Source of the DNA: Mycobacterium sp. E183
GTDB taxonomy: Bacteria; Actinomycetota; Actinomycetes; Mycobacteriales; Mycobacteriaceae
Assembly: GCF_001667735.1 (NCBI RefSeq)
Contig: NZ_LZJN01000144.1
Coordinates: 1 to 46,225 of the forward strand
Direction of reading: 5' to 3'
Length of the DNA: 46,225 bases
The notes below the pieces were generated by a model that was given only the letters and a program-made list of their open reading frames with translations, ran no database searches and was not told the origin of the DNA. The first letter of the stretch is position 1, and each line of letters opens with the position of its first letter. Of the stretch, positions 31,054 to 39,900 are shown in pieces. The translations under genes and the position numbers were made by a program.

Positions 31054-32046
31054 TCAGAACAATGCGAGCTGCTGGTCCACCGCGGTGGTGTCGGTGAACT
31101 CCTCCATGCTGGTGCCGCCCACGACCGCGCGGATGGAGTCCATGAACTGCGCGTCGGAGACCACCGGCACCCCGAGCTGCTTGGCCAGGTAGCCCTTGCC
31201 CTGATCCGGGGCGGGGTCATTGCAGACCACCAGCGAAGTCTCGCCGTCGACGGCGTCGGTATAGGCCAGCCCGGCGTGCAGGATGCGTTCGACCAGTTCC
31301 TCGTGGGTGCGGCCGACCTCGGCCGCCAGGGCCACCCGCATGCCCTGCACCAGCGGCCGCCCGGACACGTACAGCCCGGGATTGAGATACGGGCAGGGCA
31401 TCCGCGAGGCCAGCACCTTCAACGGGCGCAGCTCGTCGTGGGTGACGCGGCCGTTCGGCCACCGTCGCCGGGTCACCGGATGCACCGGCAGCCAGATGTC
31501 GCGCTCGCGCGCACGCCTGAGCGCCGACGCCAGCACACCGGTCAGGACCAGCGCGTCGTCGAAGGCGTCGTGCGGCCGTTCCTGCGTGACGCCCCAGTGC
31601 GCCGCGAGGGTCTCCAAGCGCAGGTTGTCGATGCCGAGGTCCAACCGCCGGGCCAGCTCCACGGTGCACATGACGGAGTCGATTGGCAGTTCGGTCTCGG
31701 CGAGCTCGGCTTCCGCGGCCAGGAACGCGTAGTCGAACGCGACGTTGTGGGCCACCAGCGTGCGACCGTCCAGCACCTTGACCACGTCGTCGACGACGTC
31801 GGCGAACTGCGGCTGGTCTTCCAGCATGGCCGCCGTCAGGCCGTGCACGTGGGTTGGCCCGGGGTCCACGCCAGGGTTGAGCAGGCTGACGACGGATTGC
31901 TCCACGCGTCCGTCGGCGTCGAGGCCCAGCACCGCAAGGCTGATGACCCGCGCCTGCCCGGGCCGAAATCCCGACGTCTCGACGTCGATGACGGCCCAAC
32001 CCCCGTCCGGCTCGCTGGCCGGCCGCCCCCAGGACACCCGGTTCAT
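31054..32046 (-). CDS. DEDDh 3'-5' exonuclease with C-terminal BRCT domain (DnaQ-like)
   Basis: 330 residues from ATG 32046, matching Rv3711c (329 aa). The longer frame to 32148 runs into the intergenic repeats and is rejected. The exonuclease domain spans about residues 15-185: DVETSG (catalytic Asp/Glu), HNVAFDYAFL (second Asp) and HDAFDDALV (His and last Asp). The C-terminal BRCT-like domain at about 235-320 includes GMRVALAAEVGRTHEELVERI and LGVPVVSDAQFMDSI. It is probably a repair or proofreading-type exonuclease; mycobacterial replicative proofreading is done mainly by the PHP domain of DnaE1, so this is an accessory enzyme. Confidence 0.9.
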   Translation of the reverse strand: MNRVSWGRPASEPDGGWAVIDVETSGFRPGQARVISLAVLGLDADGRVEQSVVSLLNPGVDPGPTHVHGLTAAMLEDQPQFADVVDDVVKVLDGRTLVAHNVAFDYAFLAAEAELAETELPIDSVMCTVELARRLDLGIDNLRLETLAAHWGVTQERPHDAFDDALVLTGVLASALRRARERDIWLPVHPVTRRRWPNGRVTHDELRPLKVLASRMPCPYLNPGLYVSGRPLVQGMRVALAAEVGRTHEELVERILHAGLAYTDAVDGETSLVVCNDPAPDQGKGYLAKQLGVPVVSDAQFMDSIRAVVGGTSMEEFTDTTAVDQQLALF

Positions 32047-32115
32047 GTCGACAGGATGGCACGTCGGACCGACATCACCGGGTCGCTTCGCTGCCGTGTC
32101 GGTCGCTGAATTCGG

Positions 32116-32168
32116 TAAGGGCGACCCGCAGCACCCGGCGCTCTGCACCGCGCTTGCGATCGCCCTTA
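32116..32168. repeat. 53-bp palindromic repeat, copy 1
   Basis: Ends in 9-bp inverted arms TAAGGGCGA and TCGCCCTTA. It is identical to copy 2 except for one base (A for G near the middle, CTCTGCACCG). A 5-nt spacer separates the copies. The format (short, palindromic, intergenic, duplicated) resembles dispersed mycobacterial intergenic repeats such as MIRU-type or REP-type elements. Confidence 0.85.
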
Positions 32169-32173
32169 TTGGA

Positions 32174-32226
32174 TAAGGGCGACCCGCAGCACCCGGCGCT
32201 CTGCGCCGCGCTTGCGATCGCCCTTA
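32174..32226. repeat. 53-bp palindromic repeat, copy 2
   Basis: Same sequence as copy 1 with 52 of 53 positions identical. Here the inner element GGCGC-TCT-GCGCC is also a perfect small hairpin, which the single base difference breaks in copy 1. Its last two bases (TA) form the start of the murT -10 element. Confidence 0.85.
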
Positions 32227-32230
32227 AACT
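32225..32230 (+). promoter_or_regulatory. Putative -10 element (TAAACT) of murT
   Basis: TAAACT matches TANNNT and ends 6 nt before the GTG at 32237, predicting a leaderless murT transcript. The element begins within the second 53-bp repeat. An inverted repeat GGGTGGT-T-ACCACCC (32235-32249) spans the start codon. Confidence 0.5.
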
Positions 32231-32236
32231 GCCCGG

Positions 32237-33466
32237 GTGGTTACCACCCGTGCACGCCTGGCCCTCGCCGCGGGAGCGAGCGCGCGCTGGGCCTCGCGGG
32301 TGACCGGACGCGGCGCGGGAGCGATGATCGGTGGCCTGATCGCGATGTCCCTGGACCGCTCGGTCCTGCGTCAGCTGGCGGCCGGACGACGTACCGTCGT
32401 CGTCACCGGCACCAACGGCAAGTCGACCACCACCCGGATGACCGCCGCCGCGCTGGGCACGCTGGGTTCGGTGGCCACCAACGCCGAAGGCGCCAACATG
32501 GACGCCGGGCTGGTGGCCGCGCTGGCGGCGAACCGCGAGGCGCCGCTGGCGGCCCTGGAAGTCGACGAGATGCACGTGCCGCACGTCTCCGATGCCGTCG
32601 AGCCCGCCGTAGTCGTGCTGCTCAACCTGTCGCGCGACCAGCTGGACCGGGTCGGCGAGATCAACGTCATCGAACGCACCCTGCGGGCCGGGTTGGCCCG
32701 GCATCCCAACGCGGTCGTCGTCGCCAACTGTGACGACGTGCTCATGACGTCGGCGGCCTACGACAGCCCGAACGTGGTGTGGGTGGCCGCGGGCGGCTCG
32801 TGGGCCAACGACTCGGTCAGCTGCCCGCGCAGCGGCGAGGTGATCGTCCGCGACAAGGGGCATTGGTATTCCACCGGCGTCGACTTCAAGCGGCCCAGCC
32901 CGCAGTGGTGGTTCGACGACCACACCCTCTACGGGCCCGACGGGCTGGCCCTGCCGATGCGGTTGGCGCTGCCGGGCGCGGTGAATCGCGGAAACGCCGC
33001 CCAGGCCGTCGCCGCCGCCGTCGCGCTGGGCGCGGAACCCGCGAAGGCGGTGGCGGCCGTGTCGGGCGTCGACGAGGTCGCCGGGCGCTACCGGACCGTC
33101 CGCGTCGGCGACCACGAGGCGCGGATCCTGCTGGCCAAGAACCCGGCCGGCTGGCAGGAGGCGCTGTCGATGGTGGACAAGCAGGCGGCCGGGGTCGTCA
33201 TCTCGGTCAACGGGCAGGTGCCCGATGGCGAAGACCTGTCCTGGCTGTGGGACGTCCGCTTCGAGCACTTCGAGCACACCGCCGTCGTGGCCGCCGGGGA
33301 GCGGGGCACCGACCTCGCGGTGCGCCTCGGCTACGCGGGCGTCGACCACACCCTGGTGCACGACACCGTGGCGGCCATCGCGTCCTGCCCGCCGGGGCGG
33401 GTCGAGGTCGTCGCGAACTACACCGCCTTCCTCCAGCTGCAACGTGCGTTGGCGCGCCATGGCTGA
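32237..33466 (+). CDS. murT: Lipid II isoglutaminyl synthase subunit MurT
   Basis: 409 residues from GTG 32237, similar to Rv3712. A Mur-ligase-like central ATPase domain carries the P-loop VTGTNGKSTTTRM (about 56-68), LEVDEMHVP and LLNLSRDQLDR. The C-terminal MurT domain has WLWDVRFEHF with the conserved aspartate. With GatD it amidates the D-glutamate of lipid II. Where Gram-positive MurT proteins have a four-cysteine zinc ribbon, this sequence has only SCPRSGEVIVRD followed by WYSTGVDFKRP, so the ribbon appears degenerate. It overlaps gatD by 8 nt. Confidence 0.92.
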   Translation: MVTTRARLALAAGASARWASRVTGRGAGAMIGGLIAMSLDRSVLRQLAAGRRTVVVTGTNGKSTTTRMTAAALGTLGSVATNAEGANMDAGLVAALAANREAPLAALEVDEMHVPHVSDAVEPAVVVLLNLSRDQLDRVGEINVIERTLRAGLARHPNAVVVANCDDVLMTSAAYDSPNVVWVAAGGSWANDSVSCPRSGEVIVRDKGHWYSTGVDFKRPSPQWWFDDHTLYGPDGLALPMRLALPGAVNRGNAAQAVAAAVALGAEPAKAVAAVSGVDEVAGRYRTVRVGDHEARILLAKNPAGWQEALSMVDKQAAGVVISVNGQVPDGEDLSWLWDVRFEHFEHTAVVAAGERGTDLAVRLGYAGVDHTLVHDTVAAIASCPPGRVEVVANYTAFLQLQRALARHG

Positions 33467-34166
33467 TTCGACCGTGCGGATCGGGCTGGTGCTGCCCGAC
33501 GTGATGGGCACCTACGGCGACGGCGGCAACGCGCTGGTGCTGCGCCAGCGCCTGCGGTTGCGGGGCATCGCCGCGGAGATCGTCGAGATCACGCTGGCCG
33601 ACCCGGTGCCGGACTCACTGGACCTCTACACGCTGGGCGGGGCGGAGGACTACGCGCAGCGGTTGGCCACCAAGCACCTGATCAAGCATCCCGGGTTGCA
33701 GCGCGCCGCGGAGCGCGGCGCGCCCGTGCTGGCGATCTGCGCCGCCGTGCAGGTGCTCGGCCAGTGGTACGAGACGTCGGCGGGGGAACGGGTCGACGGC
33801 GTGGGGATGCTCGACGCGACCACCTCGCCGCAGCAGGCCCGCACCATCGGCGAATTGATCAGCAAGCCGCTGTTGCCCGGGCTGACCCAGCGGCTCACCG
33901 GTTTCGAGAACCACCGGGGCGGCACCGTTCTGGGCCCCGCCGCATCGCCGCTGGGCGCGGTGGCCAAGGGCGCGGGCAATCGGGCGGGCGACGGCTTCGA
34001 CGGAGCGGTGCAGGGCAGCGTCGTGGCCACCTACATGCACGGCCCGTGCCTGGCCCGCAACCCCGAGCTAGCGGACCTGCTGTTGGGCAAGGTGGTGGGC
34101 GAGCTGGCGCCGCTGAAGCTGCCCGAGGTGGAGTTGTTGCGCCGGGAGCGGTTGGCGGTGCGCTGA
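33459..34166 (+). CDS. gatD: Lipid II isoglutaminyl synthase glutaminase subunit GatD
   Basis: 235 residues from ATG 33459, overlapping the murT stop by 8 nt. It is a class I (CobB/CobQ-like) glutamine amidotransferase that supplies ammonia to MurT. The nucleophile is Cys94 in PVLAICAAVQVLG, and the catalytic His194 lies in TYMHGPCLARNPEL. It opens with IGLVLPDVMGTYGDGGNA. Cys94 has the same number as in the S. aureus enzyme, as I recall. M. tuberculosis annotates it as cobQ2 (Rv3713), but pairing with murT makes the peptidoglycan role the better call. Confidence 0.93.
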   Translation: MADSTVRIGLVLPDVMGTYGDGGNALVLRQRLRLRGIAAEIVEITLADPVPDSLDLYTLGGAEDYAQRLATKHLIKHPGLQRAAERGAPVLAICAAVQVLGQWYETSAGERVDGVGMLDATTSPQQARTIGELISKPLLPGLTQRLTGFENHRGGTVLGPAASPLGAVAKGAGNRAGDGFDGAVQGSVVATYMHGPCLARNPELADLLLGKVVGELAPLKLPEVELLRRERLAVR

Positions 34167-34167
34167 C

Positions 34168-34605
34168 ATGCGGAATGACATCGCGAGAAGCGGGCGGCGG
34201 GGTTTGGCGAGCGGCAGTGCCCTGCTAGTCGCGGCCGCATTGATCACACCGGTGCCGGCGCACGCGACGCCCGAGGTGCCGAGCGGTCGATACACGGTGC
34301 TCTATACCGACAGTGACAAGACGACCACATGGCTTTTCGCCCCCTGCGGATCGGACTGCACGCTGGCGACCTCGCAGGACGGCGGGACGTTCGTCATCAG
34401 CTGGGAGTTCGACCTCGCGAACGGACGCTGGACCCACAGCGGCGCGACGCAGGCACCGTGCGCGAATGGAACAACGGTTCCGGCAACCGTCGACTACAGC
34501 TTCGACGCCGTGTCGCTTGCCGGTGAGGGCCGGACGACCACGTCAGACGGGTGTGGCGGTCCAGGCTCGACGGTCACCCGGCCGTTCCGATTGACCAAGA
34601 CCTGA
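34168..34605 (+). CDS. Small secreted protein, unknown function
   Basis: 145 residues from ATG 34168, 1 nt after the gatD stop. A classical signal peptide is present, with a basic N-region, hydrophobic GSALLVAAALITPVPAHA and cleavage after AHA. The mature part of about 110 residues has four cysteines (FAPCGSDCT, QAPCANG, SDGCGG) likely to form two disulfides, and beta-rich sequence. It resembles other small mycobacterial secreted proteins without assigned role. Position after gatD may mean co-transcription. It converges on recR with 6 nt between stops. Confidence 0.8.
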   Translation: MRNDIARSGRRGLASGSALLVAAALITPVPAHATPEVPSGRYTVLYTDSDKTTTWLFAPCGSDCTLATSQDGGTFVISWEFDLANGRWTHSGATQAPCANGTTVPATVDYSFDAVSLAGEGRTTTSDGCGGPGSTVTRPFRLTKT

Positions 34606-34611
34606 GCCGTC

Positions 34612-35223
34612 TCAGACCATCGCCCGGCGGCCGGCGAGCGCCCGGCCCAGCGTCAGTTCGTCGGCGAACTCCAGGTCCCCGCCCATCGGCAGCCCGGACG
34701 CGATCCGCGTCACGATCAGCCCCGGGATGTCGCGCAGCATCCGGACCAGGTAAGTGGCGGTGGCCTCGCCCTCGGTGTTCGGGTCGGTGGCGATGATCAC
34801 CTCGCTGATGTCGACGTCGTCGACCCGCTCCCCGATCCGGCTCAGCAGTTCGCGGATCCGCAACTGCTCGGGCCCCACCCCGGACAACGGATCCAGCGCG
34901 CCGCCCAGCACGTGGTAGCGGCCGCGGAATTCGCGGGTGCGCTCGACGGCCTGCACATCCTTGGGTTCCTCGACGACGCACACCAGCGAGCCGTCCCGAC
35001 GAGGGTCCGAACAGATTCGGCACCGCTCGTTGTCGGAGACGTTGCCGCACACCGCACAGAACCGCACGCCGTCGCGCACCTTGCCCAGCGCCGCGGTCAG
35101 CCGATCGATATCCGGCGGTTCGACCGACAGCAGGTGGAAGGCGATGCGCTGGGCGCTCTTGGGCCCGATGCCCGGCAGCTTGCCGAGCTCGTCGATCAAA
35201 TCCTGGACCGGTCCTTCAAACAT
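34612..35223 (-). CDS. recR: Recombination protein RecR
   Basis: 203 residues, the same length as Rv3715c. It has the N-terminal helix-hairpin-helix [24 protein letters not shown], a four-cysteine zinc finger ([16 protein letters not shown]), a Toprim domain ([16 protein letters not shown] through [15 protein letters not shown]) and the terminal [20 protein letters not shown]. RecR acts with RecF and RecO to load RecA at gaps. It is 10 nt downstream of ybaB, the usual recR partner gene. Confidence 0.97.
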   Translation of the reverse strand: MFEGPVQDLIDELGKLPGIGPKSAQRIAFHLLSVEPPDIDRLTAALGKVRDGVRFCAVCGNVSDNERCRICSDPRRDGSLVCVVEEPKDVQAVERTREFRGRYHVLGGALDPLSGVGPEQLRIRELLSRIGERVDDVDISEVIIATDPNTEGEATATYLVRMLRDIPGLIVTRIASGLPMGGDLEFADELTLGRALAGRRAMV

Positions 35224-35233
35224 GTTCGACGAT

Positions 35234-35581
35234 CTACAGCTCCGGCGCCTGCGCCGGCGGCTGTCCCGGCGGCGGCCCGCCGAAACCGCCGGCCAGCGCC
35301 CCCAGCCGCTCCTGCGCCATCCGGGTGACCTGCGTGGAGGCGTCGGCCATGGCGCCGACGATCAAGTCCTGCAGCGTCTCGACGTCGCCGGGGTCGACCA
35401 CCTTGGGATCGATCTGCACCGCGACCACCTCGCCGCTGCCCTTCACCGTCACCCTGACCAAGCCACCGCCGGCCTGCCCGTGTATCTCGGCGTTGGCGAG
35501 CTGTTGCTGGGCCTCCATCAACTTCTGCTGCATCTGCTGCGCCTGGGCCAGCAGCGCCGACATGTCGCCTCCGGGTTGCAT
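35234..35581 (-). CDS. YbaB/EbfC nucleoid-associated protein
   Basis: 115 residues from ATG 35581, with GAGGGGAC as ribosome-binding site. The N-terminal half is Gln-rich alpha-helical ([19 protein letters not shown]), followed by the strand-rich centre [20 protein letters not shown] and a helix [19 protein letters not shown], all diagnostic of YbaB/EbfC. It binds DNA as a dimer. It is upstream of recR, as in most bacteria. The C-terminal tail is Gly/Pro-rich and slightly shorter than I recall for Rv3716c (133 aa). Confidence 0.93.
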   Translation of the reverse strand: MQPGGDMSALLAQAQQMQQKLMEAQQQLANAEIHGQAGGGLVRVTVKGSGEVVAVQIDPKVVDPGDVETLQDLIVGAMADASTQVTRMAQERLGALAGGFGGPPPGQPPAQAPEL

Positions 35582-35667
35582 GACAGTCCCCTCGCATCTT
35601 GGTCTCGAGTTGGTTTCGCCTGCGTGTGTCCGGCGATTCGAAACACCCAGCGTAGACCGCGCGAAGC

Positions 35668-35673
35668 TACCTT
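35668..35673 (+). promoter_or_regulatory. Putative -10 element (TACCTT) of the amidase gene
   Basis: TACCTT matches TANNNT and ends 6 nt before the GTG at 35680. This leaderless geometry supports the 35680 start over the internal ATG at 35716. Confidence 0.5.
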
Positions 35674-35679
35674 TGCGCC

Positions 35680-36453
35680 GTGGACCTACGAGTGAGCAGG
35701 CGTGTCGGCATCAGGATGGTCATCGGTGCGCTGGTTGCCGCTTCGGCGGCGATCACCCCGACCGCGACCCCGGCCGCATGGGCGGTCCCGTCCAACATCG
35801 CCGGCATGGTTGTCTTCATCGACCCCGGCCACAACGGCTCCAACGACGCGTCCATCAGCCGTCAGGTCCCCACCGGTCGCGGCGGTACCAAGGACTGCCA
35901 GGCGAGCGGAACGTCGACCAACAGCGGTTATCAGGAGCACACCTTCACCTGGGACACGGCGCTGCGGGTTCGTGCGGAGTTGAACGCCCTGGGCGTGCGG
36001 ACCGCGATGGCCCGCGGCAACGACACCGGGCTGGGACCCTGCGTCGACGAGCGCGCCAACATGGCCAACGCGTTGCATCCCAACGCGGTCCTGAGCATCC
36101 ACGCCGACGGCGGCCCCGCATCGGGCCGCGGATTCCACGTCAACTACTCGGCCCCGCCGCTGAACCAGGTGCAGGCCGGGCCGTCGGTGCAGTACGCCAG
36201 GATCATGCGCGACCAGATGCAGGCCTCCGGCATCCCGCCCGCCAACTACATCGGCCAGAGCGGGTTGTACGGGCGCTCGGATTTGGCCGGGCTGAACCTG
36301 GCGCAGTACCCGTCGATCCTGGTCGAGTGCGGCAACATGAAGAACCCCGCGGACTCGGCGCTGATGGAGTCGGCCGAGGGCAGGCAGAAATACGCCGACG
36401 CGATGGTCCGCGGCGTCGCGGGTTTCCTGGCCTCTCAGGGCCAGGCGCGCTAG
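35680..36453 (+). CDS. Zinc-dependent N-acetylmuramoyl-L-alanine amidase (Rv3717-like)
   Basis: 257 residues from GTG 35680, 16 longer than Rv3717. The N-terminal signal sequence ends near [10 protein letters not shown]. It is an Amidase_3 family enzyme that removes the stem peptide from muramic acid. Zinc ligands are His51 (FIDPGHNGS), Glu86 ([11 protein letters not shown]) and His141 (SIHADGG); the catalytic Glu216 lies in [11 protein letters not shown]. All are offset by 16 from the residues I recall for Rv3717 (35, 70, 125, 200). Cys73 and Cys121 could form a disulfide. There is no cell-wall-binding domain, as in Rv3717. Confidence 0.95.
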   Translation: MDLRVSRRVGIRMVIGALVAASAAITPTATPAAWAVPSNIAGMVVFIDPGHNGSNDASISRQVPTGRGGTKDCQASGTSTNSGYQEHTFTWDTALRVRAELNALGVRTAMARGNDTGLGPCVDERANMANALHPNAVLSIHADGGPASGRGFHVNYSAPPLNQVQAGPSVQYARIMRDQMQASGIPPANYIGQSGLYGRSDLAGLNLAQYPSILVECGNMKNPADSALMESAEGRQKYADAMVRGVAGFLASQGQAR

Positions 36454-36969
36454 GCCCGCAAGCCGGCCCTTCCCCGACGGCGACGCTTCGAACCCGGGCC
36501 GCCTGACCAATCGCGGCTTAACTCCGGGCTAACTCACTCGTCACCCAGAAGAATTTGCCTCAACGCGGCGCGCGCGGAGGTGACCTTCTGTAGGGTCTGT
36601 TTTACGCATGTCGACTTGCGGTGTGGGAGAACCGATGATCAATCCGTCGACAACGACAACGACAACTTGTTTGTCGCGGCCGACGACCGGCGCGCGACGG
36701 CTTCTGACCGGCGTTCGCCGAGGTTTCAGCCAACTGTCGACCGGCAGGAAGCGCGGCCATCCGCGCTGCACGTCTCCACCCGTCGCGACTCCGGGGCGTT
36801 CCCGCACGGATGTGGGGTGCGGACTCGGGGTCACCGCGGGCTCCACAGCCGGCCCTCATTTGCTTGGGCGTCAATTCAGCAAAGCACCGCAGCCGATGGT
36901 CGAGGCCGCCGAACGATCAGGATTCGTACGCACTCACCGCCCCGTCGGATAAGAAGAGGGTGGACGGCC
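36454..36969. other. 516-bp region upstream of the PKS gene, promoter candidate, no confident gene
   Basis: The only notable ORF (36608-36952, 114 codons, plus strand) is Ser/Thr/Arg-rich and has about two-thirds G or C at third positions, lower than neighbouring genes, so it is probably non-coding. TAGGGT at 36591-36596 fits a -10 element and could start a long PKS leader of about 370 nt. A triple GACAAC micro-repeat lies at about 36654-36672. No tRNA or transposon remnant was found. Confidence 0.5.
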
Positions 36970-39900
36970 GTGGAGACATCGGGTTTCACTTCCACTGCTG
37001 TTATCGGCATGGCCTGCCGCCTGCCGGGGGGCATCGACTCTCCCGAACGGTTGTGGGAGGCGCTGCTGCGCGGGGATGACCTGGTCACCGAGGTGCCCCC
37101 GGACCGGTGGGACGCCGACGAATATTACGACCCCCAGCCGGGAGTGCCGGGCCGCTCGGTGACGAAGTGGGGCGGATTCCTCGACGACGTCGCCGGTTTC
37201 GATTGCGAGTTCTTCGGGATCAACGAGCGCGAAGCCACCGCGATCGACCCCCAGCACCGGCTGCTGCTGGAAACCTCATGGGAGGCCATGGAACACGCCG
37301 GCCTCACCCCAGAGACCATGGCCGAGTCGCGCACGGGCGTGTTCGTGGGTCTGACCCACGGCGACTACCAACTGCTGGCCGCCGACGCGCACGCCGTGGA
37401 GGGGCCGTACGGATTCTCCGGCAGCAGCTTCAGTTTGGCGTCCGGCCGCATCGCGTACGCGTTGGGCGTGCACGGCCCGGCGGTCACGGTGGACACCGCT
37501 TGTTCGTCCGGTCTGACCGCGGTGCACCTGGCCTGTCGCAGCCTCGGTGACGGTGAAAGCGACCTCGCCCTGGCGGGCGGCGCAACCGTGATCCTCGATC
37601 CGCGCAAGTTCGTCGCGGGCTCCGCGGAAGGCATGCTGTCTCCCACCGGGAGATGTCATGCGTTCGACGTCGAGGCGGACGGATTCGCGTCCTCCGAAGG
37701 CTGTGTCGTGTTGCTACTCAAGCGATTAGGCGACGCGCTGCGCGACGGCGACCGAATTCTGGCGGTCATCCGCGGCACCGCGGCCAACCAAGACGGCCAC
37801 ACCGTCAACATCGCCACCCCGTCGGCCGCGGCACAGACCGCGGTGTATCGGGCGGCGTTGGCCGCCGCCGGCGTCGCCGCCGCCAGCATCGGCATGGTGG
37901 AGGCTCACGGCACCGGCACGCCGATCGGCGACCCGATCGAATACGCCGGCCTGACCGAGGTCTATGGCATCGAGGGTCCCTGCGCGCTGGGCGCGGTGAA
38001 AACCAATCTCGGGCATGCCCAGGCGGCCGCCGGTGCGCTGGGCCTGATGAAAACCATCCTTGCCCTGCAACACGGCGTGGTGCCCCGGAATCTGCATTTC
38101 ACCAAGCTGCCCGATCCGCTGGCCGCCATCAAGACCCAACTCTTTGTGCCACAGACGGTTTCGCCGTGGCCCCGCGACGGCGGTCAGCCCCGGCGGGCGG
38201 CGGTGTCGTCGTACGGGCTATCGGGCACCAACGCTCACGCGATCGTCGAGCAGGCACCTGAACCCGCTGCAGTGCAAGCTGTTTCGGTGGATTCGGCGCC
38301 GGCCGATTCTCTGATGTTCCCGCTGTCATCCAGCTCCGCCGACGAGCTGCGCCGCACCGCGGGCAGGCTGGCCGACTGGGTGGCGGCACACGAGGATGTG
38401 CAATTACCGGATCTGGCGTACACCCTGGCGCGCCGGCGCGCGCACCGCCCGGTACGTAGCGCCGTCATTGCGGGCAACCGTCCGGAACTGATTGCGGCCC
38501 TGCGAGATGTGGCCGCCGGCGACGGTCCGTGCCCGGCCGCGATCGGGCACGACGACAGGGGGCCGGTGTGGGTGTTCTCCGGCCAGGGATCGCAGTGGGC
38601 CCAGATGGGCGCCGAATTGCTGGCCACCGAACCGGTTTTCGCCGCAACCGTCGCCGAGGCCGAGCCGTTGATCGCGCACGAGGCCGGGTTTTCGGTGACC
38701 GAGGCGATGACCGCGGCGCAGACCGTGACCGGTATCGACCGGATACAACCGACCCTGTTCACCATGCAGGTCGCGCTCGCCGCCACCTTGCGCTCGTACG
38801 GGGCGCGCCCGGGCGCGGTGATCGGACATTCCCTCGGTGAGGTCGCCGCGGCCGTCGTCGCCGGAGCCCTATCGCTGGACGACGGGGTGCGCGTCATTTG
38901 CCGGCGCTCGCGGCTGATGTCCGGCATCGCCGGATCCGGCGCGATGGCGTCGGTGGAACTGCCTGCACAGCAGGTGCTTTCGGAGTTCATCACCCGCGGC
39001 GTCGACGACGCGGTGGTGGCGGTGGTCGCCTCGCCGCAGTCCACGGTGATCGGCGGCGCCACCCAAACCGTTCGCGATCTGGTCGCGGCCTGGGAGCTGC
39101 AAGATGTGCTGGCCCGCGAGATCGCCGTCGACGTTGCGTCACACTCCCCGCAGGTCGATCCGATCCTCGACGACCTGGCGGACGCACTCACCGACCTCCG
39201 TCCGATGCCGCCGGATATCCCCTTCTACTCGGCCACCCTGTACGACGCGCGTGAGCGGCCGGTGTGCGATGCCGACTACTGGGTGCAAAACCTCCGCCAG
39301 ATGGTGCGGTTTGCACCGGCGGTACGGGCCGCCCTGGAAGAGGGTTACCGGGTCTTCGCGGAACTGGCGCCGCACCCGCTGCTCACCCATGCGATCGAGC
39401 AGACCGCCCGCAGTCTCGACATGCCGCTGGCCGCCCTGGCCGTCATGCGCCGCGGCCAAGCGCTGCCATCCGGGCTGGACAGTTTCGTAGCCGACCTGCA
39501 CAGCGCGGGTGCCGCGGTGGACTTCTCGTTGCTCTACCCCGATGGCCGGCTGGTGGACGCGCCGCTGCCGACCTGGGCCCACCGGCCCCTGTTGTTGCGC
39601 CGCGGTGATCACGGATCGCCGACGCACGGTCGCAGCATTTCGGTCCATCCACTGTTGGGTGCCCACGTGCGTTTGTTGGAAGAACCGGAACGCCACGTCT
39701 GGCAGGCCGAGGCGGGAACCTCCACCCAGCCCTGGCTGGGTGATCACCGAATCCGGAATGTTCCGGTCCTGCCGGCGGCGGCGTACTGCGAGATGGCGCT
39801 GAGCGCCGCGCGCGTCATGCTCGGCGACGGCGCCGAGGTCCATGATCTGCGCTTCGACCGGGCACTGCTGCTGGATCAGCAGACCACGGTCAGTACCTGG

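Noticed and set aside
36490..36520. TTCGAACCC motif resembling a tRNA T-loop
   Set aside because: No acceptor stem, D-arm or anticodon arm can be drawn in the preceding 70 bases.
36608..36952. 114-codon ORF before the PKS, ending 17 nt upstream of its start
   Set aside because: Third-position GC is about two thirds by hand count, clearly lower than in flanking genes; composition is low-complexity Ser/Thr/Arg; no ribosome-binding site or known domain. Kept only as part of the intergenic description.
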